35,184 nucleotides of DNA from contig DASWCW010000190.1 in assembly GCA_036395835.1 (NCBI GenBank), positions 1-35,184 on the forward strand, written 5' to 3'. The number at the start of each line of letters is the position of its first letter. Position 1 is the stretch's first letter. The notes beneath the pieces are model-generated. The model was not told the origin of the DNA, ran no database searches, and saw only the letters and a list, made by a program, of their open reading frames with translations. Position numbers and translations under genes: made by a program. Source of the DNA: AP-16 sp036395835. Its GTDB lineage: Bacteria; Pseudomonadota; Alphaproteobacteria; Rhizobiales; Xanthobacteraceae. This document shows, in pieces, positions 1 through 9,327 of the stretch.

Positions 1-186
1 GGTCCGCAGCAAGGCGATGTCACTTCGGACACCGTTGAGCCCGACGACGCGGTCCACCCATTGTCCCTCGACTGTCGCCTCGCCCTCCAGCTCCAGACCA
101 AGTTCGACAAAGAACGCGATAGCAGCTTTGAGGTCTTCGACAACGATGGCGACGTTGTCCATCCGTAGTAATTTATTTTTCGTCAT
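1..186 (-). CDS. VOC-family (glyoxalase/bleomycin-resistance fold) protein, cut by window edge
   Basis: The first 62 codons of a minus-strand gene that runs off the left end of the window. The start ATG is at 186-184, preceded by a purine-rich AAAAAGG. The N-terminus reads MTKNKLLRMDNVAIVVEDL, then an AIAFFVELGLELEGEA stretch. This is the usual first beta-alpha-beta unit of vicinal-oxygen-chelate proteins, where the strand holding the first metal or substrate residue precedes the 'FF.ELG' helix. VOC proteins include lyases, dioxygenases and antibiotic-resistance proteins. The substrate cannot be assigned because the C-terminal half is outside the window. Confidence 0.75.
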   Translation of the reverse strand, partial: MTKNKLLRMDNVAIVVEDLKAAIAFFVELGLELEGEATVEGQWVDRVVGLNGVRSDIALLRT

Positions 187-265
187 GGTTTACCTTTTTC
201 GAAGTGGATAAGTCGGTTAATCGTTTTATTCGACGCCAACCTATTTTGACATATCTTCTACTTGA

Positions 266-394
266 ACGCTCAATGCTTTAGAGCTTAGCGAATACTTGGA
301 GCGCAAGAACGCGCTAACGACGGAAAAACGAACACTGGAAGAAAAATTGAGCGATTTTGAACGAAAAGGCAATCATTGGCTCAAAGGTGGGTTG
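266..394 (+). pseudogene. Possible remnant of a serine-recombinase C-terminal tail
   Basis: An open stretch without its own start reads LSEYLERKNALTTEKRTLEE, then KLSDFERKGNHWL. The charged coiled-coil followed by a tryptophan-containing 'NHWL' resembles the tail of large serine recombinases, where NWLEP or a similar motif follows the coiled coil. After NHWL the resemblance stops; the frame carries on into the antisense of the LysR gene's tail. No catalytic resolvase domain is visible. I read it as a decayed scrap of a mobile element, but the match rests on pattern memory of a low-complexity coiled coil and is weak. Confidence 0.28.
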
Positions 395-414
395 CTTCTC
401 CATCTTGGGAACAC

Positions 415-1353
415 TCACTGCGGGTGCCGGCGGCTGGCTCCAAGTTGTCTCTTCTTTCTTTGAGCTACCGGTGGGCCGACAGTGTCAATGCATTCCTGCC
501 GGATCCATTCGGTAAACGCAGACACTTCCCTCCGGTGTTCGATGCCAGACCTGACGACGAGCCAGTAGGCAAATCGATCGCGGATGGAGAGATCAAACAA
601 CTGGACGAGACGCCCGGCCTCGATGTCCGATCGGGCGAGCAGGCTGCGCGCCAGCGCAACGCCCTCGCCGCGCGCGGCCAGATCGAGCGCCAAGCCGGCG
701 TCGTCGACCGAGGGGCCGTGCGACTTGATGTTCGGCACATTGGCTGCTGCGAGCCAAGGTTGCCAATCCTGCCTCGGGTTGCCAATCAGAACACAGGCGT
801 TCAATTGCTCTGGTCGTGCCGGTAACCTACCGCCGCGGTAGTTCGGGCTGGCGACCGGGAAAATCCATTCGTCCGCCACGTGTGAGGGGGTTGTTCCCGC
901 CCAGCGACCGGCTCCGTAGCGGAACGCTACGTCGATCCTCTCAACGTCGAGGTCAAGGACGCGCGCAGCGGGGCGAATGCGCAGATCAACGTCCGGGTGG
1001 ATTCGCAAGAACGCCGATAGTCGCGAAATAAGCCAGCGCTGCGCCAAGGCAGGCGTGAGCGTCAAGCTAACTGAACGGTGCAGTTCACCGCGCGCATCCG
1101 CGATGGCTTCCCTCAGGTCATCGAGGGAACGTGCGACTCGCTGCGCCAGTTCCTCCGCTTCCGGAGTCGGCACGGCACCGCGGCGATGCCGATCGAACAG
1201 CTTGGCGCCTACCACATGTTCGAGCTGTGCCACATGATGGCTCACCGCTCCATGGGACAGACCCATGGCCTCGCCGGCGGCGAGAAAGCTCCCTGAGCGC
1301 ACCGCGGCAACAAACGCCCGCAAGGCTTGAATCGGCGGCAACCAGTCGCTCAT
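415..1353 (-). CDS. LysR-family transcriptional regulator (GcvA-like)
   Basis: A 312-residue protein of normal LysR length. Residues about 9-66 form the winged helix-turn-helix (LRAFVAAVRSGSFLAAGEAM, then LSHGAVSHHVAQLEHVVGAKLFDRH). From about residue 90 a periplasmic-binding-like effector domain follows (RWLISRLSAFLRIHPDVDLR, then WRYGAGRW-type GcvA features). The start ATG is at 1353 and its ribosome-binding site is weak. The last 20 or so residues (VAQRKKRQLGASRRHPQ) look unconserved and overlap the possible recombinase remnant on the other strand. The gene is divergent from the binding-protein/cupin pair, which it probably regulates. The effector is unknown. Confidence 0.9.
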   Translation of the reverse strand: MSDWLPPIQALRAFVAAVRSGSFLAAGEAMGLSHGAVSHHVAQLEHVVGAKLFDRHRRGAVPTPEAEELAQRVARSLDDLREAIADARGELHRSVSLTLTPALAQRWLISRLSAFLRIHPDVDLRIRPAARVLDLDVERIDVAFRYGAGRWAGTTPSHVADEWIFPVASPNYRGGRLPARPEQLNACVLIGNPRQDWQPWLAAANVPNIKSHGPSVDDAGLALDLAARGEGVALARSLLARSDIEAGRLVQLFDLSIRDRFAYWLVVRSGIEHRREVSAFTEWIRQECIDTVGPPVAQRKKRQLGASRRHPQ

Positions 1354-1443
1354 TTGCTGTCAATTCGGCTCACATCACGCGTCCATCGATAACGCAAGAC
1401 GGCCCATATTTACAAGCCTATTGTCGGCAGCAATCGTCGAATG

Positions 1444-1455
1444 ATGTGGCCACAT
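1444..1455. promoter_or_regulatory. 12-bp perfect palindrome between divergent LysR and binding-protein genes
   Basis: ATGTGGCCACAT reads the same on both strands and lies in the 146-bp divergent intergenic region, 45 bases before the binding-protein start. LysR regulators usually bind dyads in such regions, so this is a candidate operator. A single 12-bp palindrome in GC-rich DNA may also arise by chance. Confidence 0.35.
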
Positions 1456-1499
1456 TCACAGCACGATCGACCGTCCAGCGCAACACCGGGAAATCGCAA

Positions 1500-2705
1500 A
1501 TGTCTCCTGCCCGCCCTTTACCCAGTGCCGACGCCCCTCTCAAGGCCGGCGCTATCTTCATGTTCTCGGGGGGCGTCGCGGAGTTGGGCCAGGACTCGTT
1601 CGACGGCGCCAATGCGGCCTTGCACCTCGTCAACGATGAAGGCGGCGTTGGCGGGCGCCGGGTGGAGTGGGTGAAGGCGGACGGCAGCACGCCCGACGAG
1701 GCTGCCCGACAGGCTGAACTCATGATCCGGGATCACGGCGTCCGCGTCATCGTCGGCTGCTACGGTTCCAACCACTCGATCGAGGTGTCCAAGATCTGTG
1801 AGCGGCTGGGAGCCGTGCTCTGGGTTCAGACCGCCTGGACGGCCAGACTCTTCGATCACAATCCGCGCTACACGTTCCGGACCAACAACTATGCGACGCT
1901 CGTCGAGGAAGCTGCCGTCGAGTTCGTCGTGCGGGAGGCGCTCCCCCGCATTGGAAGAACTGACGGGCAGATGCGCGCCGCCGTCATCAATGAGGGCAGT
2001 GCCTACGGCGTAAGCTGTGGCGAGGAGACGATAAGGGCGCTGAGCGCCCGTGGTGCGGAGCCCGTCGTGACGCTGACCTACGATGCGCGCTATGACGGCT
2101 CAACGCTCGATTTCGATGACGTAGTCGGCCGCGTCCGCGTCGCTCAGCCCGACGTTCTATTCGCGTCCTCATTCATCTGGGACTCGGTCGGCCTGTTGAA
2201 GGCCATGCGGCGCACGGGTTGGCGCCCTCCCGTCATCATGACCTCGTCGGCCGGCTTCGGACTCTACACGTTGAACCTCGCTGGCGAGACGGCCGAGGGC
2301 ATTCTGTCGTCCAATGCGCCCGCAATGATCGCGTCGGCCACGCTTTCGGAACGCGGCCGCCGGCTGCAGAGAGAATACGTTTCCCGGTTGAAGGGGCTGA
2401 CTGGCCGCGAGCCGTCCGGTTTCAACGCCATGGCATTCTGCGCCGCCTATTCCTTGTTTCGCGACGTGCTGCCGCGCGCCTCCGCGCCGAGCGATCCCGA
2501 GGCAATTCGCCTGGCCGCAATGGCAACTGACATTCCGCTTGGCGACTACCCCAACGGCTGGGGTCTGAAATTCGACGCCGTGGGGCAGAACACGCGCTGC
2601 CCGTCATCGATCGATCAATGGCAAGACGGCGCGCTGCGCACGGTATGGCCGCCTGAATGGGCCGTATCGCGCGTCCGCGACCTGCCTCTGCCATGCGTTA
2701 CGTAA
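1500..2705 (+). CDS. Periplasmic-binding-protein type I domain protein without signal peptide (Leu/amide-binding family)
   Basis: A 401-residue protein of the branched-chain amino acid/amide ABC substrate-binding family (Peripla_BP_6 type). Family features are FSGGVAELGQDSFDGANAAL near the start, then NDEGGVGGR, then VIVGCYGSNHSIEVSKICE, and TSSAGFGLYTLNLAGETAEG in the second lobe. Starting at ATG 1500, the N-terminus MSPARPLPSADAPLKAGAIF has no hydrophobic signal sequence. The open frame upstream to 1131 is antisense to the LysR gene and also lacks one. The protein may therefore be cytoplasmic, as in the sensor AmiC, or the true start was lost. No permease or ATPase genes for a transporter follow; a cupin gene lies 23 bases downstream, probably in the same transcript. 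Confidence 0.8.
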   Translation: MSPARPLPSADAPLKAGAIFMFSGGVAELGQDSFDGANAALHLVNDEGGVGGRRVEWVKADGSTPDEAARQAELMIRDHGVRVIVGCYGSNHSIEVSKICERLGAVLWVQTAWTARLFDHNPRYTFRTNNYATLVEEAAVEFVVREALPRIGRTDGQMRAAVINEGSAYGVSCGEETIRALSARGAEPVVTLTYDARYDGSTLDFDDVVGRVRVAQPDVLFASSFIWDSVGLLKAMRRTGWRPPVIMTSSAGFGLYTLNLAGETAEGILSSNAPAMIASATLSERGRRLQREYVSRLKGLTGREPSGFNAMAFCAAYSLFRDVLPRASAPSDPEAIRLAAMATDIPLGDYPNGWGLKFDAVGQNTRCPSSIDQWQDGALRTVWPPEWAVSRVRDLPLPCVT

Positions 2706-2728
2706 TCACCACGACCCAGGAGAGCGCC

Positions 2729-3154
2729 ATGACGGTCGCCCACCACAGCACAGCCTTCGCCGAGCGCCTGAAGGGAAAACTCGATCCGACCAAGAGCGGC
2801 TCCGTCTACGTCGACCCAAGCAGCATGGAGTGGCGGAAAACGCAATTCGACAAGATCTGGATGAAGGTCCTCTATCGCAATGATGCGGCAGGGGAGATGA
2901 CGGTTCTGTTGCGCTGGGAGCCGGGCGCGATGCTCCCGTTCCACAAGCACCCAGAGATCGAGCAGAGCTTCGTGCTTGAGGGTTCGTTCTACGACCACGA
3001 CGGCGTGTGCCGCGCCGGCCAGTTTGTTTATCGCCACCCCGGCTCGATGCACGAGACGCGTTCCGACGAGGGCTGCGTGCTCTTGGCGGTCTATCGCAAG
3101 CCGAACGTGTTTTTCAAGACCGCCGGGTTCGAAGCGGCACCAGCGTCGCGGTGA
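2729..3154 (+). CDS. Cupin-domain protein (ChrR-like)
   Basis: A 141-residue single-cupin protein. The ATG at 2729 was chosen over an upstream start because AGGAG lies at good spacing. The first cupin motif is seen in PGAMLPFHKHPEIEQSFVLE (His-x-His-x3-Glu type metal ligands) and the second in GQFVYRHPGSMHE with its histidine. This arrangement matches the ChrR cupin and dihydroxyacetophenone-dioxygenase-like families, small metal-binding beta-barrels. It sits 23 bases after the binding-protein gene and is divergent from LysR, so it probably belongs to a small LysR-controlled operon. The substrate is unknown; it may be an enzyme or a sensor. Confidence 0.85.
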   Translation: MTVAHHSTAFAERLKGKLDPTKSGSVYVDPSSMEWRKTQFDKIWMKVLYRNDAAGEMTVLLRWEPGAMLPFHKHPEIEQSFVLEGSFYDHDGVCRAGQFVYRHPGSMHETRSDEGCVLLAVYRKPNVFFKTAGFEAAPASR

Positions 3155-3210
3155 ACCTTGTCGTCGCGCAGGCCCGCGCCTGAATTATTGCCAATCGGAG
3201 CAGGCTTGCC

Positions 3211-3735
3211 GTGCAACGCGCTTTCACTCGAATTGCATTCACCGAGGCTGTGAAAGCCGAACAGCGGGCGGGGGGCACGCGCGAATTCTGCGCTGACCTC
3301 GAACTGCGCCAGCCCAACAACGACGTGCTGGCGCCCCGCGCCATCGCTTTCATCGAAAGCGTGGACACGGCGTTCGTTTCGACCTGCAGCCGTACCGGCT
3401 GGCCCTATGTCCAGCACCGGGGCGGCCCGCGCGGTTTCATTCGCGTGCTTGGGCCGAGCACGATCGCGTTCGAGGACTTCGACGGCAATCAGCAGTTCAT
3501 TACGCTCGGCAATCTGCGCGAAAATCCACGGATCATGCTGATCCTGATGAACTTCGACCGGCAGGCCCGGTTGAAGATTTGGGGGCGAGGAACTGTTGTC
3601 GAGCAGCCGCTTCCGGTTTTGCCCGCAACAGCCATTCCTTCCGCGGACCGGCACATCGTGATCGATGTCGAAGCCTGGGACTTCAACTGCTCCAAGCACA
3701 TAACCCAGCAGCGGACTGAACTTCGTCGCGGGTAG
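3211..3735 (+). CDS. Pyridoxamine 5'-phosphate oxidase-family (FMN split-barrel) protein
   Basis: 174 residues starting at GTG 3211 with GGAG upstream. The split-barrel core is visible in FVSTCSRTGWPYVQHRGGP, then GFIRVLGPSTIAFEDFDGN, then NLRENPRIMLILMNFDRQ and RLKIWGRG. The C-terminal IDVEAWDFNCSKHI matches the conserved WDxNCxxHI end of this family. The usual loop between the WGRG strand and the WDxNC end is shorter than in typical 200-residue members. Such proteins bind FMN or F420 and often act as oxidoreductases, but the substrate is unknown. It is not pdxH itself. Confidence 0.85.
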   Translation: MQRAFTRIAFTEAVKAEQRAGGTREFCADLELRQPNNDVLAPRAIAFIESVDTAFVSTCSRTGWPYVQHRGGPRGFIRVLGPSTIAFEDFDGNQQFITLGNLRENPRIMLILMNFDRQARLKIWGRGTVVEQPLPVLPATAIPSADRHIVIDVEAWDFNCSKHITQQRTELRRG

Positions 3736-3757
3736 TGCCGGAACGGATCATCAGATT

Positions 3758-3833
3758 TGGTGGAGCCGAGGGGATTTGAACCCCTGACCTCCGCAGTGCG
3801 ATTGCGGCGCTCTCCCAGCTGAGCTACGGCCCC
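3758..3833 (-). tRNA. tRNA-Ala (anticodon CGC)
   Basis: A 76-base cloverleaf read on the minus strand. The acceptor arm GGGGCCG pairs with CGGCTCC and includes the G3-U70 pair that marks alanine tRNAs. The D arm is GCTC/GAGC. The anticodon stem CCGCA/TGCGG carries loop ATCGCAC, so bases 34-36 are CGC, reading GCG codons. The T arm is AGGGG-TTCGAAT-CCCCT and the 3' CCA is encoded. It stands alone between the oxidase-fold gene and the yggT operon. Confidence 0.98.
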
Positions 3834-4080
3834 GGTCGCTTGTTTGCGCACATGTGCCTGCCGGCCCGAAACGTCAAGAACGCGACGCCGACCTGCCGCC
3901 GGACGACGGCGGAAAAGCTCGAAAGGGCGGGCTGCCAAGCGAGTGCGGCCATTTACGGCCGGGGTCACCGGGTGTCAAGCACGCGCGCTCCGCCGCAACA
4001 AGCCGACGCCGGCGCGCTTGTTTGCGCGCCGCAACCCCGCTACATGTGCGCGTCGCCTCCGCTTCGGCCGGACCCCAAAA

Positions 4081-4371
4081 ATGCGCGCGCTCCTCGATGT
4101 CATTCTGCTCGTGCTGCAGATCTATATCTGGCTGCTGATCGCCGCCGCCATCCTGTCGTGGCTCATCGCATTCGGGGTCGTGAACACCCGCAACCAGGCG
4201 GTGGCGATGATCGCCGAGTTCCTCTACCGCATCACCGAGCCGGCGCTGCGCCCGATCCGCGCCGTGCTGCCGCACCTGGGCGGCATCGATATTTCGCCCG
4301 TCATCCTGATCCTGATCATCTATTTCATCCAGGAAGTCATCATTCGCTACATCTACCCTTACGTGTTCTGA
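4081..4371 (+). CDS. YggT-family integral membrane protein
   Basis: A 96-residue protein with two hydrophobic spans. The first (LDVILLVLQIYIWLLIAAAI) precedes the family signature LSWLIAFGVVN and FLYRITEPALRPIRAVLP. The second (SPVILILIIYFIQEVIIRY) is at the C-terminus. The family is common in bacteria and is often linked to osmotic shock or cell-division membrane functions, though its biochemistry is unknown. The ATG at 4081 aligns with family N-termini; longer upstream starts would add an arginine-rich non-homologous stretch. It is first in a likely yggT-DUF167-folD operon, with an 8-base gap to the next gene. Confidence 0.95.
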   Translation: MRALLDVILLVLQIYIWLLIAAAILSWLIAFGVVNTRNQAVAMIAEFLYRITEPALRPIRAVLPHLGGIDISPVILILIIYFIQEVIIRYIYPYVF

Positions 4372-4379
4372 AGCGGCCG

Positions 4380-4700
4380 ATGGAAGGCGCCCCCTGGATC
4401 GCGGTCGCGGACGGCCTCGTCGTGACCGTTCGCCTCACCCCGAAGGGCGGCCGCGACGCGATCGACGGCGTCGGTATGCTCGCGGACGGCCGCAACGTGC
4501 TCCGGGCACGGGTGCGCGCGGCGGCGAGCGAAGGCGAGGCCAATGCGGCGCTGCTCCGGCTGCTGGCCAAGAAGCTCGGCTTGGCCGCCCGTGACGTCCG
4601 CCTCGAGGCGGGCGCGGGCGCGCGGCTGAAGCGGATCCGGATCGACGGCGAGGGGACGGCGCTCGCCGCCCGGCTCGACCGGATCGTTCGCGGGCTTTGA
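4380..4700 (+). CDS. DUF167 (YggU-family) protein
   Basis: A 106-residue small alpha/beta protein. It has the family core VRLTPKGGRDAIDGV, then LRARVRAAASEGEANAALLR, then LAKKLGLAARDVRLEAGAGA, which matches the typical P..G...A.E.G.AN..L...LA pattern of YggU. The role is unknown; the gene commonly sits next to yggT, as here, 8 bases downstream. The start at ATG 4380 has no clear Shine-Dalgarno, so translation is probably coupled to yggT. folD follows after 28 bases. Confidence 0.95.
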   Translation: MEGAPWIAVADGLVVTVRLTPKGGRDAIDGVGMLADGRNVLRARVRAAASEGEANAALLRLLAKKLGLAARDVRLEAGAGARLKRIRIDGEGTALAARLDRIVRGL

Positions 4701-4728
4701 CTTGGGTGCGGGGCGGCCTGAGGCCAGG

Positions 4729-5634
4729 ATGAAGCCGATGGGGGCGCACATCATCGACGGCAGGGCGATCGCCGCGGACTTGCGGGCGAAGGTCGCCGTC
4801 GAAGTGCGCCGGCTCGGGGCGGAATGCGGGCTGATCCCCGGCCTTGCGGTCGTGCTCGTCGGCGAAGATCCGGCGAGCGCCGCCTACGTGCGCAGCAAGA
4901 GCCGGCACACGATCGCGGCCGGAATGCGCTCATTCGATCACCGGCTGGCGACCGGCGTCGCCCAGCGCGAACTCCTGGCGCTGGTCGAGCGGCTCAATGC
5001 CGACCCGGCCGTGCACGGCATTCTGGTGCAGCTGCCGCTGCCGCCGCAGATCGATGGCCGGGCCGTGATCGCCGCCATCGATCCCGGAAAAGACGTCGAC
5101 GGGTTTCACCCGCTCAATGCCGGGCGGCTCGCCACCGGACTGCCGGCGCTGCTCCCTTGCACGCCGCTCGGCTGCATCCTGCTGACCAAGACGGTCTTGC
5201 CCTCGCTTGCGGGCCGCGAGGCCGTGGTGGTCGGCCGTTCCAATATCGTTGGCAAGCCGCTCGCCCAGCTGCTGCTCGCCGAGAATGCGACGGTGACGAT
5301 CGCGCACTCGCGGACCCGACAAATTCCGGTAGTGTGCCGCCGCGCAGACCTGCTGTATGTTGCGGCAGGGCGTGCAGAAATGGTGCGGGGAGACTGGGTC
5401 AAGCCGGGGGCGATCGTCATCGACGTGGGCCAGAACCGCATCGCCGGGACCAGCGGCATGCAGCGGCTCGTCGGCGATGTCGCCTTCGCGGAAGCTCGCC
5501 AGGTCGCGGGCGCGATCACGCCGGTGCCGGGAGGGGTGGGCCCGATGACGATCGCCTGTCTGCTGGCCAACACGGTCCGGGCGGCGTGCGCGCGCGCCGG
5601 TCTGGCCGCACCGAAATTGGGGGATATCTCGTGA
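4729..5634 (+). CDS. folD: Bifunctional methylenetetrahydrofolate dehydrogenase / methenyl-THF cyclohydrolase
   Basis: 301 residues, normal for FolD, which interconverts 5,10-methylene-, methenyl- and 10-formyl-tetrahydrofolate using NADP in the cytoplasm. Visible motifs are AAYVRSKSRHT with the catalytic Tyr53 and Lys57, GILVQLPLPPQID, PGKDVDGFHPLN, the substrate-loop PCTPLGC, the nucleotide-binding VVVGRSNIVGKPLAQLL, and the C-terminal PGGVGPMTIACLL. ATG 4729 fits known N-termini; TTG 4702 would add nine residues. It is third in the yggT-DUF167-folD cluster and converges with the GNAT gene, leaving only 8 bases between the stops. Confidence 0.98.
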   Translation: MKPMGAHIIDGRAIAADLRAKVAVEVRRLGAECGLIPGLAVVLVGEDPASAAYVRSKSRHTIAAGMRSFDHRLATGVAQRELLALVERLNADPAVHGILVQLPLPPQIDGRAVIAAIDPGKDVDGFHPLNAGRLATGLPALLPCTPLGCILLTKTVLPSLAGREAVVVGRSNIVGKPLAQLLLAENATVTIAHSRTRQIPVVCRRADLLYVAAGRAEMVRGDWVKPGAIVIDVGQNRIAGTSGMQRLVGDVAFAEARQVAGAITPVPGGVGPMTIACLLANTVRAACARAGLAAPKLGDIS

Positions 5635-5642
5635 GACCCGGC

Positions 5643-6152
5643 TCAGGCCTGCCAGGCGAACGCCACCTTGTCGAGCGTCTTTTCGCCGAAGCGCTCGGAG
5701 GAGCGCGCAACCGCGCGGCCGCCCAGCGCGCGATAGAACTCGACGGCGGGATCGTTGTCGGACAGCGCCCAGATCACCAGGCTGCGCAGGCCGCTCTGGG
5801 CGAGGTCGCGCCGCGTCGCGGTAAACAGCCGGCGGCCGAATCCCAGGCCCTGGAATTCCGGCCGCAAATAGAGCTCATAGATCTCGCCGTCGTAGGTGAG
5901 GCTGCGCGCGCGGTTGCGGCCATAATTGGCATAACCGGCAATGCGCTCCGAAAACATCAGAAGCGCGACGCGGCTGCCCTTGCGGATGGCGGCTTCCCAC
6001 CAGGCCGGCCCGCGCCGGCTGATCAGCTTCTCCAGCTCCGCCCCCGGGATGATGCCGCGATATGCGGTGCGCCAAGCCTCATCATGGGTTTCCGCGACTG
6101 CCACGGCATCGGCAGCCTTCGCCCGGCGAATCTCGATGAGGGCGGTACTCAT
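5643..6152 (-). CDS. GNAT-family N-acetyltransferase
   Basis: 169 residues. The acetyl-CoA-binding motif A is visible in IYELYLRPEFQGLGFGRRLF (Q-x-x-G-x-G), followed by motif B in the LVIWALSDNDPAVEFYRALG helix-strand and the final GGRAVARSSERFGEKTLDKV. The N-terminal IRRAKAADAVAVAETHDEAW and WRTAYRGIIP are the usual start of 'RimI-like' GNATs. I chose ATG 6152, which gives the canonical N-terminus; an in-frame upstream start at 6188 would add twelve unrelated residues. The acceptor (protein, antibiotic or small amine) is unknown. It is convergent with folD. Confidence 0.92.
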   Translation of the reverse strand: MSTALIEIRRAKAADAVAVAETHDEAWRTAYRGIIPGAELEKLISRRGPAWWEAAIRKGSRVALLMFSERIAGYANYGRNRARSLTYDGEIYELYLRPEFQGLGFGRRLFTATRRDLAQSGLRSLVIWALSDNDPAVEFYRALGGRAVARSSERFGEKTLDKVAFAWQA

Positions 6153-6293
6153 GACGGGATTGAAGCAAAGCGGGCGGGGTTCATTCAAGTACTGTGTTAA
6201 CCAAGAGTTAACGATGTCAACGACCGTTGCACGGATGCACCACTGTCCGGGCGCGGCGAAAGGGGTGCGGGAACGCGCGGCTGAGGTGGGTCG

Positions 6294-7196
6294 ATGAAGA
6301 CGTGGATGCGGGGAATCGTCCTCGGCGTACTGGTCGGGCTTACCGTGGCGGCCGGCGTCGTCGCCGGGCCGGTCGTGCTGATGCCGGGACCGGTGGATAT
6401 CGAGGCCGGCGAATCACGCCGCCAGCTCTGGCTCCTGCCCTCCCAGGATCCGGCGGTGCCGATGCAGACGACCGTGTTCCGGCCCCCCGGCGAGGGACCG
6501 TTTCCGCTGGTGGTGATGAACCATGGGACCACGCAGGACGGCGTGCAGCGCCTGTATTTTCCGCTGCTGGAGTTCAACGACGCCGCGCTGTGGTTCGCCA
6601 AGCACGGCTTTGCGGTCGCGGCGCCGCAGCGTCCGGGGCACGGCGATACCGGCGGCCCGTTCTTCGAGGACGTCGGGCCATGCGCGGACCCCGATTTCCG
6701 CAGCGCCGGGCTCGCGGTCGCGGCCGCCAACGAGGCCGCGCTCGGCTACATGACCTCCCAGCCGTTCATCCGGGGCGACGGCGTCGTGGTGGTCGGCCAG
6801 TCGGCGGGCGGCTTCGGCGCAATGGCGCTTGCGAGCCTCAATCCTCCCGGCGTGCGCGCCATCGTGGTTTTCTCGGGGGGCCGAGGGGGGCACAAGGACG
6901 GCAAGCCCAACAACAATTGCGCGCCCGACCGGCTGGTCGAGTCCGTGGCCGAGTTCGGCCGCACCGCCCGGATCCCGATGCTGTGGATCTATATCGAGAA
7001 CGATTCGTTCTTCGGCCCCGAGTTGTCGAAGCGCATGTACGAGGCGTTCCGCGCCGCGGGCGGCAACGTCGAATATCATCTGCTGCCGCCGTTCGAAGAC
7101 GACGGCCATTATTTCATCGATTCGCCCAAGGCGATCCCGATCTGGGCGCCGATCGTCACCAAGTTCCTGGCCGCGCACCCTGCCAGGACCCAGTAG
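6294..7196 (+). CDS. Secreted or membrane-anchored alpha/beta hydrolase
   Basis: 300 residues. An N-terminal hydrophobic signal or anchor (residues 6-30) leads to an alpha/beta-hydrolase domain. The oxyanion region is VVMNHGTTQD. The nucleophile elbow is VVVVGQSAGG (Ser170), the acid is probably Asp237 in IYIENDSFF, and the histidine is His272 in EDDGHYFID. This forms a complete catalytic triad in the dienelactone-hydrolase/chlorophyllase-like layout. The substrate is unknown; localisation is probably periplasmic. GGTGGG lies upstream of the ATG. The gene diverges from the GNAT (141-bp gap) and converges with typA. Confidence 0.9.
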   Translation: MKTWMRGIVLGVLVGLTVAAGVVAGPVVLMPGPVDIEAGESRRQLWLLPSQDPAVPMQTTVFRPPGEGPFPLVVMNHGTTQDGVQRLYFPLLEFNDAALWFAKHGFAVAAPQRPGHGDTGGPFFEDVGPCADPDFRSAGLAVAAANEAALGYMTSQPFIRGDGVVVVGQSAGGFGAMALASLNPPGVRAIVVFSGGRGGHKDGKPNNNCAPDRLVESVAEFGRTARIPMLWIYIENDSFFGPELSKRMYEAFRAAGGNVEYHLLPPFEDDGHYFIDSPKAIPIWAPIVTKFLAAHPARTQ

Positions 7197-7210
7197 CCGG
7201 AGGGCAGGAC

Positions 7211-9061
<1,851 letters not shown>

Positions 9062-9160
9062 GAAAGCTCCAAAAAACCGACCGCGGGCCCTTCTGGGACC
9101 CGCGGTGCAGCCGGGCTAGATAGCAACGTGGCGGTCAGGCTGGCAATGGCGGCCCGCATT

Positions 9161-9320
9161 CCCCGGACCGCGTGGCGCGAAACGCCATCGCGTGATCCGG
9201 GGTCCAGGAGCGAGTCCGCGAAGCGGCCCTAGCCCGCTACAACAGCAATAAGCACGCTTCGCGACTTTGACTCCTGGGTCCCGGATCGTCGCTCGCGCTT
9301 TGCGCTCGCTCGTCCGGGAC
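9161..9320. repeat. Composite REP-like palindromic element
   Basis: Two hairpins lie between typA and the site-2 protease gene. The first spans 9161-9202, with CCCCGGA pairing with TCCGGGG and an inner TGGCG/CGCCA. The second spans 9278-9320, with GTCCCGGA pairing with TCCGGGAC around a GCGC-TTT-GCGC core. The inner arms (9196-9210 and 9271-9285) are also inverted copies of each other at 13 of 15 positions, so the whole can fold as one cruciform. The form resembles REP/BIME sequences common in Bradyrhizobium relatives. It sits just after the protease stop and may help end its transcript. Confidence 0.75.
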
Positions 9321-9327
9321 ATGGTGC

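Noticed and set aside
4702..4728. TTG start for folD
   Set aside because: It would add nine unconserved residues. ATG 4729 matches the family N-terminus and lies after a GAGGCCAGG stretch.
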